A stretch of 64,000 bases of DNA from JAAFIM01 sp964467315 (GTDB lineage Bacteria > Bacteroidota > Bacteroidia > Chitinophagales > Saprospiraceae), in assembly GCA_964467315.1 (NCBI GenBank), contig CAYXSA010000007.1:9794-73793 (forward strand), written 5' to 3'. Every line of letters begins with the position of its first letter. Within the stretch, counting starts at the first letter, position 1. A program made the position numbers and the translations under genes. Under the pieces are notes generated by a model. The model had not been told where the DNA came from. It saw only the letters and a program-made list of their open reading frames with translations, and did not search any database. Positions 1-8,477 of the stretch are shown here, piece by piece.

Positions 1-474
1 GAAGGCATAGAGATAGCCCTCTACGTTTTTGATGGAGTAAGGGCAGCTATCGACAATGACGGCGTGGCGCGCCTCTTCGTCGTACTCCGCGAGCAAAATC
101 GTACCGATGCCCTCCCTAAATGCGCCCGTAGCAGGGTCGAACATTATTTTCCCATCGAGGCGATGATTGAGATGGTGAGCGACATTGAGCAGGCTCAATA
201 TCTCTTTCAGGCTACTGATGGGGGGAAGTTCTTGTTTTAGGGCTACGTCTTTGCCCATGAGCATCATGTTTAGGTCGCCGATTTCGGCAGAAATATCCCT
301 CAATCCCTTGAGTACAGGCTGTAAGGGATACCATAATTCGGCTTTTAAGTCGCTGATACCGTAGCGTTTTAAGGCGGCAAGGCGCATTTCTGCGCCGCGC
401 TTGGCAGCATACACAATCGACATCAAGTAGCTGCCTGCTACTTCTACATTTGGGTTGGGTGCAATGAATTCCAT
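1..474 (-). CDS. Hypothetical protein, 3' end cut by window edge
   Basis: An open minus-strand frame starts at ATG 474 and runs off the left edge, giving 158 codons. The protein begins MEFIAPNPNVEVAGSYLMS and has no signal peptide or membrane segment. It looks alpha-helical in the first 100 residues, then turns to strand-rich sequence around FDPATGAFREGIGTILLAEY. I do not recognise a family. It lies downstream of the globin and STAS-like genes on the same strand, separated from them by a family A repeat, so co-transcription is doubtful. Confidence 0.6.
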   Translation of the reverse strand, partial: MEFIAPNPNVEVAGSYLMSIVYAAKRGAEMRLAALKRYGISDLKAELWYPLQPVLKGLRDISAEIGDLNMMLMGKDVALKQELPPISSLKEILSLLNVAHHLNHRLDGKIMFDPATGAFREGIGTILLAEYDEEARHAVIVDSCPYSIKNVEGYLYAF

Positions 475-556
475 TTCACAAAAAAGCTACCTTGAAGTAG
501 CGGGTCTTGGTTTTGGTTTTATGATGGGTGGAAAAACGTTTGAAAGATAGATAAAT

Positions 557-714
557 GCGTGAGGGATAGTAGGGGCGAATCAACATTCGCCCCATTTGGG
601 GCGATGGTGAAACGCCCCGCATAGCCCGACCGCGCGCCCCTTTTTGCCCCGCGCCTTGCGCGGGGTGCCCGCCCGTTTTTAGGGCGGGCAGGCGCGGGGG
701 CACGCCAAAAAAAA
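557..714 (+). repeat. Family A element, copy 1
   Basis: Complete element: GCGTGAGGGATAGTAG, an inner hairpin built on TCGCCCCATTTGGGGCGA, ATAGCCCGACC, a long GC-rich second hairpin that itself contains a nested GCCCGCCC/GGGCGGGC stem, and the terminal GGCACGCC-A-tract. It separates the globin gene from the cut-off gene. A 75-residue frame across it is an artefact of the repeat. Confidence 0.85.
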
Positions 715-734
715 ACGATAAAGCACAGAAAAAA

Positions 735-1148
735 CTATTTTTCGCCGTAAGCGGCGCTTATCATCACCGTAGCGATAGTCGTCAACACCTTTGTCCAAGC
801 TGCCTTTTCTGCCTCGCCGAAAGCCTCGCCGAGTTCCCTTGTGAGCGTATCCAAAAGCGCTTGAGCTACCAGCCCGTAATGCTCCGCTCTAACGCCATAG
901 CGAAGGTGCCGCCGTGCCAAATCCTCCAAAGCAGGCACCAAACCTTCCAAATCATCGAGCGAACTGACGGCATAAGACAGCATTTCTATCAGCTTAATGC
1001 CTTGTTCGTGCAAATCTTCCTTAAAAAGCGGGCGCACCTGAGGCGCTAACTCAAAAAGCCGCGCGTAAAAACTGGCGGCGACATCTTGAGCATTGGGTAC
1101 AAGCAACTCGAAACTGTCTTGTACGAGTGCGATTTCTGTAGTAGTCAT
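735..1148 (-). CDS. Single-domain globin (flavohaemoglobin-type)
   Basis: This 137-residue protein matches the bacterial single-domain haemoglobin family (Vitreoscilla Hb type) in length and in its key positions. Tyr28 falls at the B10 position (FYARLFELAP) and Phe42 near CD1. Gln49 is a plausible E7 residue and His81 in ARRHLRYGV is the proximal haem ligand, followed by the family pattern RAEHYGLVAQALL. Such proteins bind O2 or NO in the cytoplasm. No reductase domain is attached. It sits downstream of a STAS-like gene and of a globin-STAS sensor, so a gas- or redox-linked role is possible, which is inference. ATG start at 1148. Confidence 0.85.
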   Translation of the reverse strand: MTTTEIALVQDSFELLVPNAQDVAASFYARLFELAPQVRPLFKEDLHEQGIKLIEMLSYAVSSLDDLEGLVPALEDLARRHLRYGVRAEHYGLVAQALLDTLTRELGEAFGEAEKAAWTKVLTTIATVMISAAYGEK

Positions 1149-1183
1149 AAAATATAGGTCGGGGGACTAAAAAAAGCGGTTAT

Positions 1184-1624
1184 TTATTGCGGTTTATTGA
1201 GGTTGCGAATCCAAGAAAGGGCGATATATTCACCACTAAGCACCATCGGTATTATGTTGGCGCGTATGGCGCGTTTTTTTATTTCGTTGGTGAGGAGTTG
1301 CCCGTAGGAATTGCCCGCAGCGGCTATAGATACGCTGTATTTTATGCCAATGCGGCGCATTTCGGGTATGATGCGGCTCACGAAAAGGTCGGGAAAATCC
1401 TCTACCGCGCTCGTTACCCCCGAAAAATTGCTTAAAAAGGCTTTCATTTTGCCTTGCTGCTCGCCCAGCGTTTGTATAAATTGGCTGACTTTCGGGAAAT
1501 AAGTCATAGACAGGTAAGCGCTCGAAAAACTCCCCTCTTGTTTTAGGTACATACAGGGCACATCTTCGTAGAAACCCAGCCATAGATTTTGGTCTTCGTA
1601 GTATACGGCGGCGGGTAGTTGCAT
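1184..1624 (-). CDS. STAS/SEC14-like small protein (tentative)
   Basis: Starting at the ATG at 1624 the protein has 146 residues; ATGs at 1636 and 1711 are also in frame. I prefer the short forms because a promoter-like TATTTTTG box lies at 1711-1718 on this strand, overlapping the 1711 start codon, and because the extra N-terminal stretch is just the AT-rich upstream region. The body, with KAFLSNFSGVTSAVEDFP, then VSRIIPEMRRIGIKYSVSI and a final IALSWIR, resembles the STAS/SEC14-type proteins common in Cytophagales. That assignment is from pattern memory only. It is followed by the globin gene with a 35-base gap, so the two may form an operon. Confidence 0.6.
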   Translation of the reverse strand: MQLPAAVYYEDQNLWLGFYEDVPCMYLKQEGSFSSAYLSMTYFPKVSQFIQTLGEQQGKMKAFLSNFSGVTSAVEDFPDLFVSRIIPEMRRIGIKYSVSIAAAGNSYGQLLTNEIKKRAIRANIIPMVLSGEYIALSWIRNLNKPQ

Positions 1625-1710
1625 GGATTGTATCATGGTCGCAGTGAAAAAAAAGATAAAAAAAAGTGAAGCGCTGATGGTGAGAAACACTGAGCATAAA
1701 ATCAAACGCA

Positions 1711-1718
1711 CAAAAATA
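1711..1718 (-). promoter_or_regulatory. Putative -7 box (TAnnTTTG) for the STAS-like/globin pair
   Basis: The minus strand reads TATTTTTG here, matching the Bacteroidota -7 consensus TAnnTTTG. It argues for a translation start downstream of 1705. No convincing -33 TTTG was found at the right distance. Confidence 0.35.
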
Positions 1719-1773
1719 GGAAAAAAATATCCATTTTTTTCATGCTTGCTATTGACTGGGTAGATAAATGGAC

Positions 1774-1815
1774 TTACAAAAAAAGCCCCTTCTTGGCGGA
1801 AGGGGCTTTTTTTTT
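1774..1815 (-). terminator. Rho-independent terminator after the RsbR-like gene
   Basis: A perfect 9-bp stem AGCCCCTTC (1784-1792) with GAAGGGGCT (1799-1807), loop TTGGCG, is flanked by A- and T-runs on both sides, so it could work in either direction. It immediately follows the stop of the globin-STAS gene and separates it from the STAS-like gene. Confidence 0.85.
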
Positions 1816-2717
1816 CAGGCTTTGGGGGTTGCCGTCTGTAGGGCGGCGAGCGCTTTTTTGTCTATGATGGTTTTGCCCGTAAGCTCGAAAGCGAGGGAGA
1901 GCGCATCTTGCAAATTGCCTGTGGTGGTCATTTCGTCGGTCTGTACGCCAAGCTCTACGAGGGTCTGCGCTACGGCGGGCGAGATGCCCGATATGATGCA
2001 ACGGCTGCCCATGAGTTGGGCAGCTTTAGTCATTTTGATGAGGTGATTGGCTACGGCGGTATCCAAGACCGCTACGCCGCTAATGTCGAGTACGAAGGTT
2101 TTGGCTTGGGTGTCGGCGATTTTTTGGAGCATCGCCGTCATGGTATTTTGGGCGCGGCGCGAATCGATAATGCCGACCAGCGGCAGAAACAGGATATTAT
2201 CCCACAGGCGCGTTACGGGCGTAGCCATCATATCGAGCAGGGACGAATGTTGTTCGTTGAGTTGCTCCTGACTGGCGGCGCTGTACACGTCGTTGATAAT
2301 GGCGATTTGTATGCTCGTTACCTTTTTGAAGGAGCGCAAAAGCTCGAATGTACCGAAGTTTTTGCGCAGATAGATATTTTCTATCGCCTCCTGAAAAGCG
2401 GCAAGCGCCACCGCTATTGGCTCAAAGGAAATGCCCAAAGATAGCAGTTGTTGCGACAAATGCTGATGCCGCTCCACAAACGCCTCATCTACCCGCGCCA
2501 AGGTGAGGTCATGCCAAATTTGCTCCTCATGCTCGGCAAGCACCTCTGCTGCGCCGCCCGAAAAAATTACCGATAAATCATTTTGAAATTCCAGCCAAGC
2601 GTAAAACTCCGATAGCGCCGCGTCCATCAGTCCCGCGATTTGCTCGCCGACTGTGCGCACGCGCTGCTCGTCTTCGTCGCTAAAAAAGTATATTTTTCGA
2701 TATTGGTGCGATAGCAT
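1815..2717 (-). CDS. RsbR-type stressosome protein: globin-like sensor plus STAS domain
   Basis: This 300-residue protein has the layout of RsbR proteins. The N-terminal helical domain (about residues 1-150) looks globin/protoglobin-like, with a candidate proximal histidine in VERHQHLSQQLL. A linker leads to a C-terminal STAS domain (about 165-285). Aligned by eye with B. subtilis RsbRA, Thr220 in VLDTAVANH falls on the phosphorylated Thr205, and Ser186 in IIDSRRAQ falls on Thr171 with the same 34-residue spacing. RsbR proteins normally form a stressosome with RsbS and the kinase RsbT, but neither lies beside this gene. An RsbW-like kinase occurs at 25.7 kb. The gene has its own terminator. 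Confidence 0.85.
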   Translation of the reverse strand: MLSHQYRKIYFFSDEDEQRVRTVGEQIAGLMDAALSEFYAWLEFQNDLSVIFSGGAAEVLAEHEEQIWHDLTLARVDEAFVERHQHLSQQLLSLGISFEPIAVALAAFQEAIENIYLRKNFGTFELLRSFKKVTSIQIAIINDVYSAASQEQLNEQHSSLLDMMATPVTRLWDNILFLPLVGIIDSRRAQNTMTAMLQKIADTQAKTFVLDISGVAVLDTAVANHLIKMTKAAQLMGSRCIISGISPAVAQTLVELGVQTDEMTTTGNLQDALSLAFELTGKTIIDKKALAALQTATPKA

Positions 2718-2870
2718 ATTCTATTGTGGCAGTGAATGTAGCAGTGGTTTTAAGGGGGATTTTGCGCGGTAAATATACAGATAATCCGAATATACCGCAC
2801 CAAAAACGACAAATTAACTTTTTCTACCATTACTAACGTCTGTCCGCCCTGCTTTGTTCGCGCTGGGCTG

Positions 2871-2976
2871 TTTGGGGCGTGCCGCTGCGCCAAAAAGGGC
2901 GCAGCGTCGGGCTATGCGGGGCGCATCATCATCGCCCAATGGGCGAATGTTGATTCGCCCCTACTATCCCTCACGC
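2871..2976 (-). repeat. Family A element, copy 2
   Basis: Minus-strand copy with the GGGGCGAATCAACATTCGCC version of hairpin 1 and GCTGCGCC/GGCGCAGC as hairpin 2. Its GCGTGAG end faces the AT-rich peptidase/lipoprotein cassette. The surrounding 2718-3091 stretch holds nothing else except AT-rich leader sequence. Confidence 0.85.
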
Positions 2977-3034
2977 AAAACAACCCGCCGCAAAAAGTTG
3001 CGGCGGGGCGTATACCATATACGACATTTTTTCG

Positions 3035-3042
3035 TATATTTG
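3035..3042 (+). promoter_or_regulatory. Putative -7 box for the peptidase/lipoprotein cassette
   Basis: TATATTTG matches TAnnTTTG. It lies 50 bases before a 19-codon frame and 140 bases before the peptidase-like gene. No clear -33 element is visible. Confidence 0.35.
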
Positions 3043-3091
3043 CATTATCTCATAACAATCATCCTTTTTAATATAAACATTAACCGCTAAA

Positions 3092-3151
3092 ATGATCCCT
3101 ATCGACAATCTGAAACAGGAGCTAAAAGACCTTGCGCTAGCTAATTTATAA
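3092..3151 (+). CDS. Possible 19-residue leader or gene remnant
   Basis: ATG at 3092 opens a short frame, MIPIDNLKQELKDLALANL, ending in TAA. It is amphipathic and well placed between the promoter-like box and the peptidase-like gene (31 bases before its ATG). It could be a leader peptide, the N-terminal stump of a broken gene, or chance. Nothing in the sequence decides between these. Confidence 0.25.
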   Translation: MIPIDNLKQELKDLALANL

Positions 3152-3182
3152 AGAACTTTCGCCAAAACTTATTACAAAGTCC

Positions 3183-4208
3183 ATGAAAAAACATCAGGAC
3201 TGGGAAAATTTGTTGAATATCTCTCATCTTAGAGATAATTACGCCCTTGTATCAAATAACTGCCACATAAAAGGACTGACTCCCAACAAAACAGAGCTTA
3301 GTGAATTGGCAGAAGCTATAAGAGTTTTTGAGGAATGGGTACGAAGCTATAATTTATTAGCAGACGAAGACAAAAAAGCAGTCCAAAAAGCATTAAAAGA
3401 TACCGACCCAAATTGGTCGCAATCACTCATCAGTGGTCGATTTGTGGAACTAAGGTCGCTACAAAAACTCTACGAAAATGCGCAGCAGCTAAGCCAAAAG
3501 ACACGCGAAACTATCCAAATCAGCGTGGATATTGCCGAACGCACAGACCTTAGTGAGCAAGAAAAAGCAGTAGCCAAAAGCTACGAAAAAAATATGCGAA
3601 AACTTGCCCAAGAACAAATATCTGGCAGTTTAGCCCAAGAGCGGATAGAAACAGGCTTAACCCCCCAAGAAATGGCAAGCCGCTTGGACGTAAATGAAGA
3701 AGAACTTACTGACATATCTGGGACTCTTATGTTTGATGGTGATATCCCTGTGATTTTGATAGGTGAAAATACTAAAAATGCTGCTGCTTCTCGCATACAT
3801 GAAACCCAGCACCTTATTCAGTTCCAAGAAGGGAAACTTGTTTTTGCGAATGGAAGACCGCTTGCATGGACTTATGATTTGCAAGACGAAATAGAAGCTT
3901 ACCGAATACAGTACCTTTTTGCACCCGATAGTCTGCCTGAAGCTGTAGAAAATGTAGACGCTATCAATGCCGCATACGTGCGCAAATTTTATCCTGAATT
4001 ACCAGAGCAGCAACTTTCTTTGGAAAGTACTTTAGAGGAAATTGATGCAGCTATTTTTGTTCAAGAAAATAAGCCCAGTAACCAATTAAAAGGTGCATTG
4101 GCAACAATAGGTCACACATTTGATAGCTACAAAAAACAAAAACTTAAACATTTTTTTGAATTAAATCCTAATTTGACAACAACTTTAAATCTTAAATATA
4201 AACAGTGA
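3183..4208 (+). CDS. HExxH putative metallopeptidase, candidate toxin
   Basis: This 341-residue protein has no signal peptide. The N-terminal half is helical and charged. The second half carries a zinc-peptidase signature, HETQH at residues 206-210, followed about 28 residues later by DEIEAYR, where Glu238 could be the third zinc ligand. A short HExxH domain with a downstream ExEAYR is typical of peptidase domains found in bacterial toxins and conflict proteins, though no secretion or Rhs-type leader is present. It overlaps the next gene, a lipoprotein, by four bases (GTGA). Both are clearly more AT-rich than the surroundings and lie between two family A repeats, suggesting transfer. Substrate unknown. 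Confidence 0.75.
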   Translation: MKKHQDWENLLNISHLRDNYALVSNNCHIKGLTPNKTELSELAEAIRVFEEWVRSYNLLADEDKKAVQKALKDTDPNWSQSLISGRFVELRSLQKLYENAQQLSQKTRETIQISVDIAERTDLSEQEKAVAKSYEKNMRKLAQEQISGSLAQERIETGLTPQEMASRLDVNEEELTDISGTLMFDGDIPVILIGENTKNAAASRIHETQHLIQFQEGKLVFANGRPLAWTYDLQDEIEAYRIQYLFAPDSLPEAVENVDAINAAYVRKFYPELPEQQLSLESTLEEIDAAIFVQENKPSNQLKGALATIGHTFDSYKKQKLKHFFELNPNLTTTLNLKYKQ

Positions 4209-5113
4209 AAAAAAATATTTTATTATTATTATTCGCTTTTTTGTTATTTGCTTGTAATCGGAATCAAAAAACAGATAAAAAACCCTATAATTTATCTTTT
4301 TTTTTTAAACCTTCTTGGATAAATCCTCAGTGTTATTTTTTTTACGAAATTAGTCCTTATTATGTAAATCCTAAAGGAGGAATTTATATGTTTTTCCCTA
4401 AAACTAATTTATTAGTTTATGGGACAGGGTTCAAAATTTTTTCTATAGGTAGTTATACTATAAAAAAAGTAGACAATTCGCCACTTTATCAAGTACAAAT
4501 AAAAGATTTGTACAGCCCTTTATCCGAGTTAAATAAAATTGAAGCCTCTACAAAAAACAATACTGATAGCATATATTTTGAAATAATACATCGTTTTGCT
4601 GTACCCGTAACAGATAGCATTTTAAAAAAAAGAATGCTTTTACATTGCTACAATTTGTATTTAGGTGAAAAAGAAATACATACAGAAAATGTAAAAGAGT
4701 CTATAAATTTTGTAGATGACTACACTTTGAAAACGATGATAACCATGTTTAAATTCCAAAATTTACATAAAAAAATTAGTGCTCGTTGCCTTTCGAGTAC
4801 TTTAAAAAATTTTAATATTCATTTGGAAGAAAATAAAAATTACTACAAAATAGTCGTTGATGTTTTTTGCACCCTTCCTGAAAATTTTTGGTTACTAAAA
4901 AATTTCGATGACACTCTTAGCATTCAGTATGATCCTATCGAAAAAAGGCATACACTAAATAATAAAAAAGAAAGGCTTACTCATATAACAGAAGAAAAAT
5001 TAAAAAATGGAATAGCAGATGAGCATAAATTTTACTTAGATGTTTTGAAAAACATCAATTTTTATCCTGAATACCTTCGCTTGATGGATTGCCTACCAAC
5101 TAAACATAAATAA
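4205..5113 (+). CDS. Lipoprotein, possible immunity partner of the peptidase-like protein
   Basis: The gene starts with GTG overlapping the stop of the preceding gene, so translation is probably coupled. The 302-residue product has a lipoprotein signal, KKNILLLLFAFLLFAC, with Cys17 as the lipidated residue. The rest is rich in Lys, Asn, Phe and Tyr and matches no family I know. Codon use is strongly AT-biased, unlike the genes on both sides. A membrane-anchored protein coupled to a peptidase-like gene would fit an immunity protein, but that is inference from arrangement only. Confidence 0.75.
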   Translation: MKKNILLLLFAFLLFACNRNQKTDKKPYNLSFFFKPSWINPQCYFFYEISPYYVNPKGGIYMFFPKTNLLVYGTGFKIFSIGSYTIKKVDNSPLYQVQIKDLYSPLSELNKIEASTKNNTDSIYFEIIHRFAVPVTDSILKKRMLLHCYNLYLGEKEIHTENVKESINFVDDYTLKTMITMFKFQNLHKKISARCLSSTLKNFNIHLEENKNYYKIVVDVFCTLPENFWLLKNFDDTLSIQYDPIEKRHTLNNKKERLTHITEEKLKNGIADEHKFYLDVLKNINFYPEYLRLMDCLPTKHK

Positions 5114-5119
5114 AATCTG

Positions 5120-5267
5120 CACGCCGCGCGCCTTTCGCGCGGCGTGCGCCATATCCCGCGTGAGGGATAGTAGGGGCGAATCAACATTCGCCCATTTGGG
5201 CGATGTGGATACGCCCCGAATAGCCCGACCGCGCCCCCTTTATTGGGGCGCGGGCACGCCCAAAAAA
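5120..5267 (+). repeat. Family A element, copy 3
   Basis: Starts with an outer hairpin GCACGCCGCGCG-CCTTT-CGCGCGGCGTGC (5120-5148), then GCGTGAGGGATAG at 5158, the AATCAACATTCGCC-type hairpin 1, ATAGCCCGACC, hairpin 2 GCGCCCC/GGGGCGC, and GGGCACGCCC with an A-run. It lies between two convergent genes, and its GCGTGAG end faces the accessory cassette. Confidence 0.85.
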
Positions 5268-5278
5268 ATAAAAGCGCA

Positions 5279-8200
5279 TCAAGAGAGCAGTTGCAAATTG
5301 GGCGGAATGAGGGCTATCACCCGCGTGCCTGCTGCCTCGCCCGCCGCGTCGCGCAAATCTTCGATTTCGATGCTGATGTTTTGCCCGTAGAGCTGATTGA
5401 GTACGCGAATGCGCTCCGTGATGTTGCGCGAGCCGTAGGAAGTGTGTGTGATGTTGCGGCGCGCGCGTATGGCGGCGGCGGCTTCGCGCCCGATGCCATT
5501 ATCTTCGACCGTGAAGCGCAATTTCTTTTTCCAAACGTCGATGCGCACCAATAAACGCCGCTCGCCCTCTGTTTTGGGCAATAAGCCGTGCATAATGCTG
5601 TTTTCGATGAGCGGCTGAATGAGCATAGGCGGCACCTGCCAAAGGTTAGGGTCGACGCTGGCATCTACCTCTATGCGAAAATTGTCGGAAGGATTGCTTA
5701 GGCGCAGGCGCTCCAACTCCAAGTAGCGTTGTAGGGTTTCGATTTCGTCCTGCAAGGGGATTATGGGGCGTTTGGAATTATCCAAAATGCGGCGTATCAG
5801 GCTCGAAAAGCTGGCGAGAAAGGAGGTCGCTTGGCGCTTGTCGTTTTGGCGAACGAAGTACAAGATGGAGTTCATCGCATTGAAGATAAAATGCGGGTTC
5901 ATCTGCGCGTGTAGGGCATTTTGCTCCGTAAACCAGACCTTTTTTTGCAATCTTGCGCGTCGGCGTACCAAAGCGAAGGCGAGCCAAAGCAGCAGCAAAA
6001 CCGCGCCCACTACGCTCAACTGAAACCACCAAAGCCGCCAAAAGGGGGCTTCTATGCGCAGGCGCAGGGTAGCGGCTTGGGGCGAGAAGGAGCCATCGGG
6101 ATTTTGGGCAGCTACCCAAAAGGTATAGTCGCCATGTTCGAGGTTGGTGTACTGTATGCTGCGGGCGTTGGTCGTCTGCCAATCCGCGTCCTTACCTTCG
6201 AGCCGATAGCGATAGCGGATATTGCCCTGCGAGCGAAAGCGAATGCTTAGGAATTCAAATTGTAGGTTGGTTTCTCCGTATTGGAGGGTGATGAGGCTAT
6301 CTGTTAGGGGGATTTCTTGCCCGCCGACCAAGATGCGGCGTATATGTGTGCTGCTGTTGGCATTGGCTCGGCTTTCTGCCTCCAGTTGGGCAGGCAAAAA
6401 GGAGACTACGCCCGCATCGGTAGCGAGCCAAAGCCGAGCGCTGTCGCTATCGGTGGGCAGTTGCAAAATGTCGTAAATGCCGTTGGTGGGTAGTCCGTTT
6501 TGGGTGCTGTAGCCTACGATGCGGCTTGGTTGGCTGCTGCCGTTTTGCCATTGGATTTTATCTAAGCCTTTGTTGGTAGCGACCCACCAAGTTTGGGCGG
6601 AGGGAGCATAGACTTTCTGTATGTAGTTGCTGCTTAGTCCGTCGGACTGCTGTAAGTTTTGCCATTCGTTGGCTTTGAGTTCGTACCAAAAGCCCCAACC
6701 TGCAGTAGCGATGAGCAGTCTACCCGCTCGGCTTTGGCTGATGCTGCGTATGCTGATGCCTTTTTTATAGGGCATAGCGGCGCTGTCGGCGGGGGGGATT
6801 AGGGTTTTCGTGGATTGGCAGAGCCGATAAATGCCCTCGTCGGTTGCGAGCAAAAAGGTATCGCCGCGCAAATGGGCGATGCTATGCACAGGCGCATGAA
6901 AATTAATTTCTTGGCTTTGCCAGCGTAGTTGTCGGGTTTGTTGGTCAAACAGCATAAGCCCCGCAGCGGGGGCAACCCAAAAAGCGCCTTCTTGCGCGGG
7001 GGCGAAGGCGCGGGCTTGCATCTGCGGGGGCAGGTTGGCGGCTTGTCCGCTAATGCCCCACCACTGCCAAGCGGTATTGCCTGTTTGTACTTCGATGGCA
7101 TTGCCGTTGCCGAGTAAAATATGCTGCCTTAGGCTATCGTAATGCCAAGCGCTGGCAGGGCTGGCGGCTTGATTGTAGTAGGTCGGCAGTACGGTTTGCT
7201 CGGTAACTCGGTAAACCATCCCACTGGCGCTCAAGGTCAAAACAAAGGGCGGGGCATGGAGCAGGGTACGAAGTTGATTTTGATGCGGATAGGGCGACAC
7301 AGTCTGGAGGCGCACGCCGCGATAGGGCATAAAAATAAGCCCTTCGCTACTCGTAGCGAGCCAATAGTTGCCCTCGCGGTCTTGCAGCACTTGCTGCAGC
7401 GCCTGAGCGCCGAAATAAGTGCTTGCGGGTCTGCGCATATCGCCGCCCTCCCAAAGATAAGCGCCCGCCGAAGTCGAAGCCCAAGCGTTGCCGCTTTTGT
7501 CGATATAAAAATGGCGTACTTCGGGCAAGATTTGGGCAAAGGAATCCAAAGCCAATACGCCACCCGTTTGCAAATCTATGCGCAGGCTGTAGCGTCGATT
7601 GATGCAATGCAGGCGAGCGCCTTGCAAGTGGCAATGGCAGTCGGTAAAGCCCGTAGACCAAAATTCGCCCAGTCGGCGCGCTTGGGTGGGGGGGCTGCTT
7701 TCGTGGCTGCCGCTGCGGGTATTGAGTAGAAAGGGGGCAATAGATTCGGACGTGAGAGCGCTGCGCTGCACCTCATAAAGCAGGGCGCTACTGGGGCTTT
7801 CGGCGAGTTGGGCAAGGGGACGAAAAGCGCTATCCGAAAGAGCGGCGGCGTATACGAGACTTTCGTTTTTTTGATGCGGCAGGGCGCGAAAGGCAACATA
7901 AAGTGTATCGCCCGCATCGAGCTGAAAGCTGCCGATTTCTCTGCCCGCTGCCAAAGCTCGAAGCGGGGCAGAAAGCCGATGTACGCTAATTTTCCCCTCT
8001 TCCCAAAGGCTCAAATATGCCCCATCTGAGATTATCCACAAGCGTCCGCGTTGGTCTTCAAAAATGCGCTGCGTCGCCTCTACGGGCAGCCCCTCTTGGC
8101 GCGTGTAATGCTCAAATTCGTAGCCATCGTAGCGCACCAAACCCGCCGCCGTGCAAAGCCACAAAAAGCCCCGCCCGTCCTGATACGCCTGCCGCAGTTC

Positions 8201-8305
8201 ATTGCTCGGCAAGCCCTGCTGCAGATTAAAAAAGCGCGAATACACCGACTGCGCCGACAAGCGCGCCGCCATCAAAAAAAGACCAATCGTCAAAAGTGTA
8301 CGCAT
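5279..8305 (-). CDS. Sensor histidine kinase: beta-propeller sensor, Y_Y_Y domain, LytS-type kinase
   Basis: I chose the ATG at 8305, which begins a clean signal peptide (MRTLLTIGLFLMAARLSAQ); an upstream ATG at 8341 adds 12 residues. The 1008-residue protein has a long periplasmic region of two-component-regulator propeller repeats (for example DGRGFLWLCTAAGLVRYDG and DREGNYWLATSSEGL). A Y_Y_Y-type domain near 620-730 and one membrane helix (LSVVGAVLLLLWLAFALV) follow. The cytoplasmic His-kinase part has the phospho-acceptor in QMNPHFIFNAMNSI (about residue 805) and an ATPase N-box, PLIENSIMHG. It is the usual Bacteroidota hybrid-like layout without a receiver domain. The partner LytTR regulator is not in the window. 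Confidence 0.9.
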   Translation of the reverse strand: MRTLLTIGLFLMAARLSAQSVYSRFFNLQQGLPSNELRQAYQDGRGFLWLCTAAGLVRYDGYEFEHYTRQEGLPVEATQRIFEDQRGRLWIISDGAYLSLWEEGKISVHRLSAPLRALAAGREIGSFQLDAGDTLYVAFRALPHQKNESLVYAAALSDSAFRPLAQLAESPSSALLYEVQRSALTSESIAPFLLNTRSGSHESSPPTQARRLGEFWSTGFTDCHCHLQGARLHCINRRYSLRIDLQTGGVLALDSFAQILPEVRHFYIDKSGNAWASTSAGAYLWEGGDMRRPASTYFGAQALQQVLQDREGNYWLATSSEGLIFMPYRGVRLQTVSPYPHQNQLRTLLHAPPFVLTLSASGMVYRVTEQTVLPTYYNQAASPASAWHYDSLRQHILLGNGNAIEVQTGNTAWQWWGISGQAANLPPQMQARAFAPAQEGAFWVAPAAGLMLFDQQTRQLRWQSQEINFHAPVHSIAHLRGDTFLLATDEGIYRLCQSTKTLIPPADSAAMPYKKGISIRSISQSRAGRLLIATAGWGFWYELKANEWQNLQQSDGLSSNYIQKVYAPSAQTWWVATNKGLDKIQWQNGSSQPSRIVGYSTQNGLPTNGIYDILQLPTDSDSARLWLATDAGVVSFLPAQLEAESRANANSSTHIRRILVGGQEIPLTDSLITLQYGETNLQFEFLSIRFRSQGNIRYRYRLEGKDADWQTTNARSIQYTNLEHGDYTFWVAAQNPDGSFSPQAATLRLRIEAPFWRLWWFQLSVVGAVLLLLWLAFALVRRRARLQKKVWFTEQNALHAQMNPHFIFNAMNSILYFVRQNDKRQATSFLASFSSLIRRILDNSKRPIIPLQDEIETLQRYLELERLRLSNPSDNFRIEVDASVDPNLWQVPPMLIQPLIENSIMHGLLPKTEGERRLLVRIDVWKKKLRFTVEDNGIGREAAAAIRARRNITHTSYGSRNITERIRVLNQLYGQNISIEIEDLRDAAGEAAGTRVIALIPPNLQLLS

Positions 8306-8350
8306 AGCGAAATTGTCCCCATTTCGATAGGACTGGGGCAAAGATACAGT

Positions 8351-8475
8351 TTTTTTTGGGGCGTGCCCGCGCCGCCAAAAAGGGCGGCGCGGTCGGGCTA
8401 TGCGAGCCGTAGCATGCTACGGCTCTACTATCCCTCACGCGGGATATGGCAGCCGCGCCGCAAAGGGCGGCGCAG
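8351..8475 (-). repeat. Family A element, copy 4
   Basis: Minus-strand copy whose hairpin 1 is the perfect palindrome built on GAGCCGTAGCA, with hairpin 2 CCGCGCCGCC/GGCGGCGCGG and an outer GCCGCGCCGC/GCGGCGC hairpin. It is almost letter-for-letter identical to copy 5 about 1.2 kb away. Confidence 0.85.
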
Positions 8476-8477
8476 CT

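Noticed and set aside
476..703. 75-residue frame MPPRLPALKTGGHPAQ on the minus strand
   Set aside because: It lies entirely in family A copy 1; several similar Pro/Arg-rich frames arise from other copies (for example 2854-3090, 5160-5390, 22022-22246).
8306..8341. Upstream start (8341) for the sensor kinase
   Set aside because: The 8305 ATG gives a clean signal peptide; the extra 12 residues are hydrophilic and would spoil it.
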